Of a stretch of 8,424 nt of DNA, positions 4,988-8,424 are shown piece after piece. Within the stretch, counting starts at the first letter, position 1; each line of letters starts with the position of its first letter. The position numbers and the translations under genes are program-made. The notes beneath the pieces are model-generated. The model saw only the letters and a list, made by a program, of their open reading frames with translations. It had not been told where the DNA came from and did not search any database. The stretch is from positions 1 to 8,424 of the forward strand of contig JABDPL010000092.1 in assembly GCA_013042825.1 (NCBI GenBank). The letters are read 5' to 3'. Source of the DNA: Flavobacteriaceae bacterium (GTDB lineage: Bacteria; Bacteroidota; Bacteroidia; Flavobacteriales; Flavobacteriaceae).

Positions 4988-7495
4988 ATGAGTAAAATTC
5001 AACATTATATCGGTGGAAAATGGACTGAAGGCGCAGATCAGGGAACGCCTGTTCTCGATGCCATAACCGGGGAGTTGATCGGCTATTCAGCCGTTGAAGG
5101 CCTTGATATAGCTGCAACTTTGCAATACGGCCGGACGAAAGGTGGTGAAAGGTTAAGGCGAATGACATTCCAGGAACGTGGCAACATGTTAAAAAAACTG
5201 GCGCTTCATCTGGTTAATAAGAAAGATGCATTTTATGATCTAAGTTACAGGACCGGTGCTACAAGGGTTGATAGTTGGATCGATATCGAAGGTGGATTTG
5301 GAAATCTTTTTGCGAATGCCTCTTTACGGAAGCAATTTCCGAATCAATGGTATCATGTAGAGGGTGATCCAATCGATCTCTCCAGAGGCGGCCGTTTTAT
5401 GGCTCATCATATTATGGTTCCCAAACTCGGCGTAGCGGTTCATATAAATGCATTTAATTTCCCCGTCTGGGGAATGCTTGAAAAATGTGCGGTGAACTGG
5501 ATGGCAGGTGTGCCGGCAGTTGTTCTCCCGGCACCATCATCCTCTTATCTGGCTGAAGCTGTAGCCCGCGAGATCATCGACTCAAAGATACTTCCGGAAG
5601 GAGCACTTCAGATTATAAATGGAACAGTAAAAACCATTCTTGACCATGTTGAGAGCCAGGATGTGGTAACCTTTACCGGCTCGGCTGAGACCGGAAGGCT
5701 ACTGAAAGCACATCCCAGGATAATTAACGAGGCTGTGCCATTCAATATGGAGGCCGATTCATTAAATGCTGCTATTCTTGGCGAAGATGCCGTTCCGGGA
5801 ACACCGGAATTCGACATTTTCATCAAGGAGGTACGCAAGGAAATGACCGTTAAATGCGGACAAAAATGTACAGCCATAAGGCGTATTATGGTACCTGAGA
5901 AGCTATTGGAAGATGTTCAGATAGCATTGGGTAAAGCACTTGACCGGGTAACAGTAGGAGATCCTAGACTCCAGGAAGTGAGAATGGGAGCCCTGATAAG
6001 CAAGGAACAAGTCCGGGAAGTAAAAAATAGCGTTCAGGATATCGCCCGTAAGGCTAAGATCGTTTATGGAGATCTGGATAAACTTGAAGTTCATGGCGCC
6101 GATTTCAAGCAAGGCGCCTTTATCAGTCCGATTCTCCTCAGGGAGGATAATCCTTTTGATAACCTGGCTGTTCATGAGCGGGAAGCTTTTGGCCCGGTGA
6201 GTACGTTAATGCCCTATTCCAATCTGGAAGAAGCGGTTGAGCTATCGCGCATGGGTAGAGGATCATTGGTTTCGTCAATCGTTACTTATGATGATGCCCT
6301 GGCTAAGGCCTATGTGCTGGAAGCTGCCAGCCATCACGGACGTATTCTCGTTCTGAATCGCGAAAATGCCAAGGAAAGTACAGGCCATGGTTCACCGCTG
6401 CCAACACTTGTTCACGGCGGACCCGGACGAGCCGGTGGTGGAGAAGAAATGGGTGGTATGCGGGGAATCAAGCATTATATGCAACGCACAGCTATTCAGG
6501 GTACTCCAACAACTCTGACCCATCTCACGGGAATTTATCAGGCGGGAGGTGCCTATACCGAAGCTGAACAGCACCCCTTTAAATATTATTGGGAAGACAT
6601 AGAAGCCGGGATGTCATTGAAAACACATAAGCGTACAATAACCGATACCGATATTATCAATTTCTCGAATCTGACCTGGGATCATTTCTATGCCCACACC
6701 GATATAACTGCCCTTGATGGGAGTATTTTCGAGAAGCGCACGGCACATGGGTATTTCATTCTGGCAGCGGCAGCAGGTTTGTTCGTTCATCCAAATAAGG
6801 GGCCGGTTGCGGCGAATTACGGACTGGAAGATTGCAGGTTCCTCAGGCCAATTTATCACAATGACACCATCTGTGTCAGGCTAACATGCAAACAGAAGAT
6901 CGACCGGGATAGCCGTGCAGCAGAATTACCGGCGGGAATAGTTAAGTGGTATGCTGAAGTTTTTGATTCTGAAGATGAATTGGTGGCTATAGCCACGGTT
7001 TTGACCCTGGTTCAGAAAAAACAATCCACATTTGTTGAGCTTGACACTGAAAAAATATGGGGTTGCCTGCGCCGGTTGAATAAAGATGCCAAACCCGAGT
7101 GGGGGAAAATGTCAGCACAGGAAATGATCGAGCATCTGGAATATACGTATTTGATCGCCTCTGGTAAAATTCAGGATTTCGATATTAAAACACCTGAAAG
7201 GGTGCTCGAAAGAGTACATGCAACTCTTTATAATTATGAGAAGATGCCAAGGAATTATGATTTTCCTTTGGAAGAAAAAACTGAGCGCAATACCCTTAAA
7301 CATGAGGATCTTGAGACTGCCAAAACCAAAATGATGGAAGCCAGGGAACAGTACCTTGAATTTTTCGAATTTAATCCTGACTCCAGTACCAAGCATGTGG
7401 TTTTCGGTGAATTGAATGGTTTTGAATGGTACCTGCTCGAGCGAAAGCATTTAAATCATCATTTTGAACAATTCGGAATATTAAAGCATGGATAA
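4988..7495 (+). CDS. paaZ: PaaZ, oxepin-CoA hydrolase / semialdehyde dehydrogenase, with an extra C-terminal DinB-like domain
   Basis: The protein has 835 residues, against 681 in E. coli PaaZ. Residues about 1-525 are an NADP-type aldehyde dehydrogenase: INAFNFPVWGM (153-163), FTGSAETG (229-236), Glu255 in NMEADSLN and the nucleophile Cys294 in CGQKCTAIRR match Glu256 and Cys295 of E. coli PaaZ. Residues about 536-676 are a MaoC-type hydratase with Asp565 and His570 in WDHFYAHTD, matching Asp561 and His566 of E. coli, and HGYFILAAAAGLF. Both known activities therefore look intact: hydrolytic opening of oxepin-CoA, and oxidation of the resulting reactive aldehyde to 3-oxo-5,6-dehydrosuberyl-CoA. 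Residues about 683-835 are additional and are described in their own entry. The frame is open throughout, so the extra part is a true fusion in this sequence. The start is 2 bp after the SDR-like gene; the 3' end overlaps the next gene by 8 bp. Confidence 0.95.
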   Translation: MSKIQHYIGGKWTEGADQGTPVLDAITGELIGYSAVEGLDIAATLQYGRTKGGERLRRMTFQERGNMLKKLALHLVNKKDAFYDLSYRTGATRVDSWIDIEGGFGNLFANASLRKQFPNQWYHVEGDPIDLSRGGRFMAHHIMVPKLGVAVHINAFNFPVWGMLEKCAVNWMAGVPAVVLPAPSSSYLAEAVAREIIDSKILPEGALQIINGTVKTILDHVESQDVVTFTGSAETGRLLKAHPRIINEAVPFNMEADSLNAAILGEDAVPGTPEFDIFIKEVRKEMTVKCGQKCTAIRRIMVPEKLLEDVQIALGKALDRVTVGDPRLQEVRMGALISKEQVREVKNSVQDIARKAKIVYGDLDKLEVHGADFKQGAFISPILLREDNPFDNLAVHEREAFGPVSTLMPYSNLEEAVELSRMGRGSLVSSIVTYDDALAKAYVLEAASHHGRILVLNRENAKESTGHGSPLPTLVHGGPGRAGGGEEMGGMRGIKHYMQRTAIQGTPTTLTHLTGIYQAGGAYTEAEQHPFKYYWEDIEAGMSLKTHKRTITDTDIINFSNLTWDHFYAHTDITALDGSIFEKRTAHGYFILAAAAGLFVHPNKGPVAANYGLEDCRFLRPIYHNDTICVRLTCKQKIDRDSRAAELPAGIVKWYAEVFDSEDELVAIATVLTLVQKKQSTFVELDTEKIWGCLRRLNKDAKPEWGKMSAQEMIEHLEYTYLIASGKIQDFDIKTPERVLERVHATLYNYEKMPRNYDFPLEEKTERNTLKHEDLETAKTKMMEAREQYLEFFEFNPDSSTKHVVFGELNGFEWYLLERKHLNHHFEQFGILKHG
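6593..7015 (+). other. paaZ: PaaZ MaoC-like (hotdog) hydratase domain
   Basis: This is the second domain of the paaZ product, residues about 536-676. It starts at EDIEAGMSLKTHKRTITDTDI and carries the hydratase catalytic pair Asp565 and His570 in DHFYAHTD. RTAHGYFILAAAAGLF (584-599), NYGLEDCRFLRPIYHNDTI and a final strand AIATVLTLV follow, as in MaoC-like folds. It catalyses water addition to oxepin-CoA and ring opening. The intermediate aldehyde is passed to the aldehyde dehydrogenase domain, which avoids spontaneous cyclisation to a dead-end product (family knowledge from E. coli PaaZ). Domain limits are estimates. Confidence 0.85.
7034..7492 (+). other. C-terminal DinB/DUF1569-like domain fused to PaaZ
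   Basis: Residues about 683-835 of the paaZ product form a domain absent from E. coli PaaZ. It begins with a helix that leads into WGKMSAQEMIEHLEYTY (705-721) and ends with FGELNGFEWYLLERKHLNHHFEQFG (806-830, cited by position). These two blocks resemble the first and last helical motifs of DUF1569 proteins in the DinB superfamily, where a WGKM-x-AQ-x-x-x-HL segment and a closing KHLxHHxxQFG helix are typical. His716, His821 and His825 (the last two spaced HxxxH) could form the three-histidine metal site of that superfamily. Homology is judged from motif memory only. Some DinB relatives are thiol-dependent transferases or hydrolases, but most, including DUF1569, have no known role, so no function is assigned. 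Confidence 0.68.
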
Positions 7496-8243
7496 AGCAT
7501 ATGTAAAACATCATATCGAAGATGGCGTTGGTTGGATAGAATTTTTTCACCCGGCTCATAACTCATTGCCTGCTGATATTCTGGCAGAACTAGCCACGAC
7601 CATAACCCACTTCGGAAAGAAGAAGGATGTAAAGGTGATTGTTCTTAAAAGTGGCGGTGATCGGACATTCTGTGCCGGGGCGAGTTTCAATGAACTTGTC
7701 GCCATCGAGAACGAAGAGATGGGAAAAGCCTTCTTCTTGGGATTTGCCAATGTAATCAATGCTATGCGCAAGTGTCCCAAACTTATAATCGGCCGTTTAC
7801 AGGGAAAAGCCGTTGGTGGCGGTGTTGGCCTGGCGGCCGCAACCGATTATTGCATGGCGACCCGGTTCGCGCAGATCAAGTTGAGTGAACTGCATGTGGG
7901 TATTGGTCCATTTGTTGTCGGACCTGCCGTTGAAAGAAAGTTAGGAATTAGTGGCATGTCGCAAATAGCCATCGATGCCAACGCTTTTTATACAGCCGAA
8001 TGGGCTCAGCAAAAGGGACTTTACGCCAAAATATTCGATTCAACCGAAGAGCTGGACGAGGCGGTCAAGACGTTTGTAAAGCAACTATGTCATTACAATG
8101 TGGAGGCCATGAAAGAACTGAAAGCCATGTTCTGGTCCGGTACAGAGCATTGGGATGAGTTACTATCTGAACGCGCTGCGATAAGCGGTCGTTTAGTACT
8201 AAGTGAATTTACGAAACAAACCCTTAAACGATTTAAGACATGA
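7488..8243 (+). CDS. Enoyl-CoA hydratase/isomerase family protein, putative PaaF (2,3-dehydroadipyl-CoA hydratase)
   Basis: This crotonase-fold protein has 251 residues; E. coli PaaF has 255. The oxyanion-hole segments are TFCAGASFNEL (60-70) and GKAVGGGVGLAAATDY (106-121). Of the two classical hydratase glutamates, the second is kept as Glu134 in KLSELHVGIGP. The first, 20 residues earlier, is Gly114, in GGGVGL instead of GGGCEL. A GGGxGL core followed by LSE, then a P-x-V-V-GPAV segment, recalls the methylglutaconyl-CoA hydratase (LiuC-like) branch more than E. coli PaaF. The pathway needs a 2,3-dehydroadipyl-CoA hydratase and no other candidate lies in the window, so PaaF function is the best inference, but the gene symbol is withheld. 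The start overlaps the paaZ 3' end by 8 bp, and the stop overlaps the paaY start (ATGA). Confidence 0.85.
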   Translation: MDKAYVKHHIEDGVGWIEFFHPAHNSLPADILAELATTITHFGKKKDVKVIVLKSGGDRTFCAGASFNELVAIENEEMGKAFFLGFANVINAMRKCPKLIIGRLQGKAVGGGVGLAAATDYCMATRFAQIKLSELHVGIGPFVVGPAVERKLGISGMSQIAIDANAFYTAEWAQQKGLYAKIFDSTEELDEAVKTFVKQLCHYNVEAMKELKAMFWSGTEHWDELLSERAAISGRLVLSEFTKQTLKRFKT

Positions 8244-8424
8244 TCTATTCATTTAAAGGCTTTATTCCTGTGGTGCATGAAAGCAGTTTCGTTCACCCTT
8301 TGGCAGCAGTTACAGGTAATGTGATTATCGGTAAGGACTGTTATATCGGACCGGGTGCAGCGATCAGAGGTGATTGGGGGCAGATCATCCTTAAGGATGG
8401 TGTTAATGTACAGGAGAACTGTAC
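8240..8424 (+). CDS. paaY: PaaY, hexapeptide-repeat thioesterase / gamma-carbonic-anhydrase-like protein, N-terminal part
   Basis: Only the first 61 complete codons are in the window; the gene runs off the right edge, against about 196-200 residues for the whole protein. The start ATG overlaps the stop of the previous gene (ATGA). The opening, YSFKGFIPVVHESSFVHP, followed by left-handed beta-helix repeats such as TGNVIIGKDCYIGPGAAIRGDWG and LKDGVNVQENC, matches E. coli PaaY. Arg43 and Asp45 in the RGDWG motif and Gln58 correspond to conserved gamma-carbonic-anhydrase positions; the zinc-binding histidines lie beyond the edge. PaaY is a thioesterase that hydrolyses the dead-end CoA thioester formed when the ring-opened aldehyde cyclises spontaneously, freeing CoA. 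A general gamma-carbonic-anhydrase homologue is the alternative, but the context favours PaaY. Confidence 0.9.
   Translation, partial: MIYSFKGFIPVVHESSFVHPLAAVTGNVIIGKDCYIGPGAAIRGDWGQIILKDGVNVQENC

Noticed and set aside
7412..7430. Two close direct copies of TTGAATGGT
   Set aside because: They encode neighbouring LNG and FEW residues of the PaaZ tail in different frames; only nine bases, no third copy and no link to any site type.
7112..7450. Reverse-strand open frame of 112 residues opposite the 3' end of paaZ
   Set aside because: Its translation shows no recognisable domain, it lies fully opposite a conserved coding domain, and nothing suggests its own promoter. Similar reverse frames at 4842-5168 and 3694-3972 are dismissed for the same reason.
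7488..7495. 8-bp overlap between paaZ and the next gene as a possible frameshift or programmed slip
   Set aside because: Both proteins have complete, sensible ends (PaaZ closes after the HLNHHFEQFG helix; the hydratase starts with a normal N-terminal strand) and no slippery heptamer is present, so an ordinary overlap suffices.

Overview
The window is a gene-dense, single-strand (+) block of an aerobic phenylacetate degradation (paa) operon. Phenylacetate is degraded as its CoA thioester, through ring 1,2-epoxidation, isomerisation to oxepin-CoA, hydrolytic ring opening and beta-oxidation-like steps to acetyl-CoA and succinyl-CoA. The organism is most likely a member of the Bacteroidota. This is inferred from moderate GC (mid-40s by eye, not counted), the general lack of Shine-Dalgarno sequences before starts, A-rich start contexts, and a gene order and PaaZ architecture unlike the E. 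coli or Pseudomonas clusters. Taxonomy was not tested.

Layout, left to right: 3' end of paaC (1-296); paaD (299-799); paaG (811-1596); paaH (1593-2765); paaI (2765-3166); paaJ-type thiolase (3166-4380); an atypical short-chain dehydrogenase-like gene (4383-4985); an enlarged paaZ (4988-7495); a second enoyl-CoA hydratase/isomerase-family gene in the paaF slot (7488-8243); and the 5' end of paaY (8240-8424, cut by the window edge). No intergenic gap exceeds 11 bp and five junctions overlap, so the region reads as one translationally coupled transcription unit. No promoter, terminator, RNA gene, mobile element or CRISPR array is visible, and there is no non-coding stretch long enough to hold one.

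How the genes work together: PaaC is the structural subunit of the PaaABC(E) epoxidase, and PaaD is thought to help assemble or maintain its metal centres. PaaG isomerises the ring epoxide to oxepin-CoA. PaaZ opens the ring with its hydratase domain and oxidises the resulting aldehyde with its aldehyde dehydrogenase domain. The PaaJ thiolase cleaves 3-oxo-5,6-dehydrosuberyl-CoA and later 3-oxoadipyl-CoA. PaaG, the hydratase at 7488-8243 (putative PaaF) and PaaH carry the intermediates between those cleavages. PaaI and PaaY are thioesterases that rescue CoA from stalled or dead-end thioesters. paaA, paaB, paaE, the ligase paaK and any regulator are not in this window.

The parts that are not routine are three. 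PaaZ carries about 150 extra C-terminal residues resembling a DinB/DUF1569-type four-helix metal-binding domain. The SDR-like protein between paaJ and paaZ has lost the Tyr and Lys of the catalytic YxxxK motif. The paaF-position hydratase has lost one of the two classical crotonase glutamates. These are unusual details of a known pathway. I do not see a wholly new system here.
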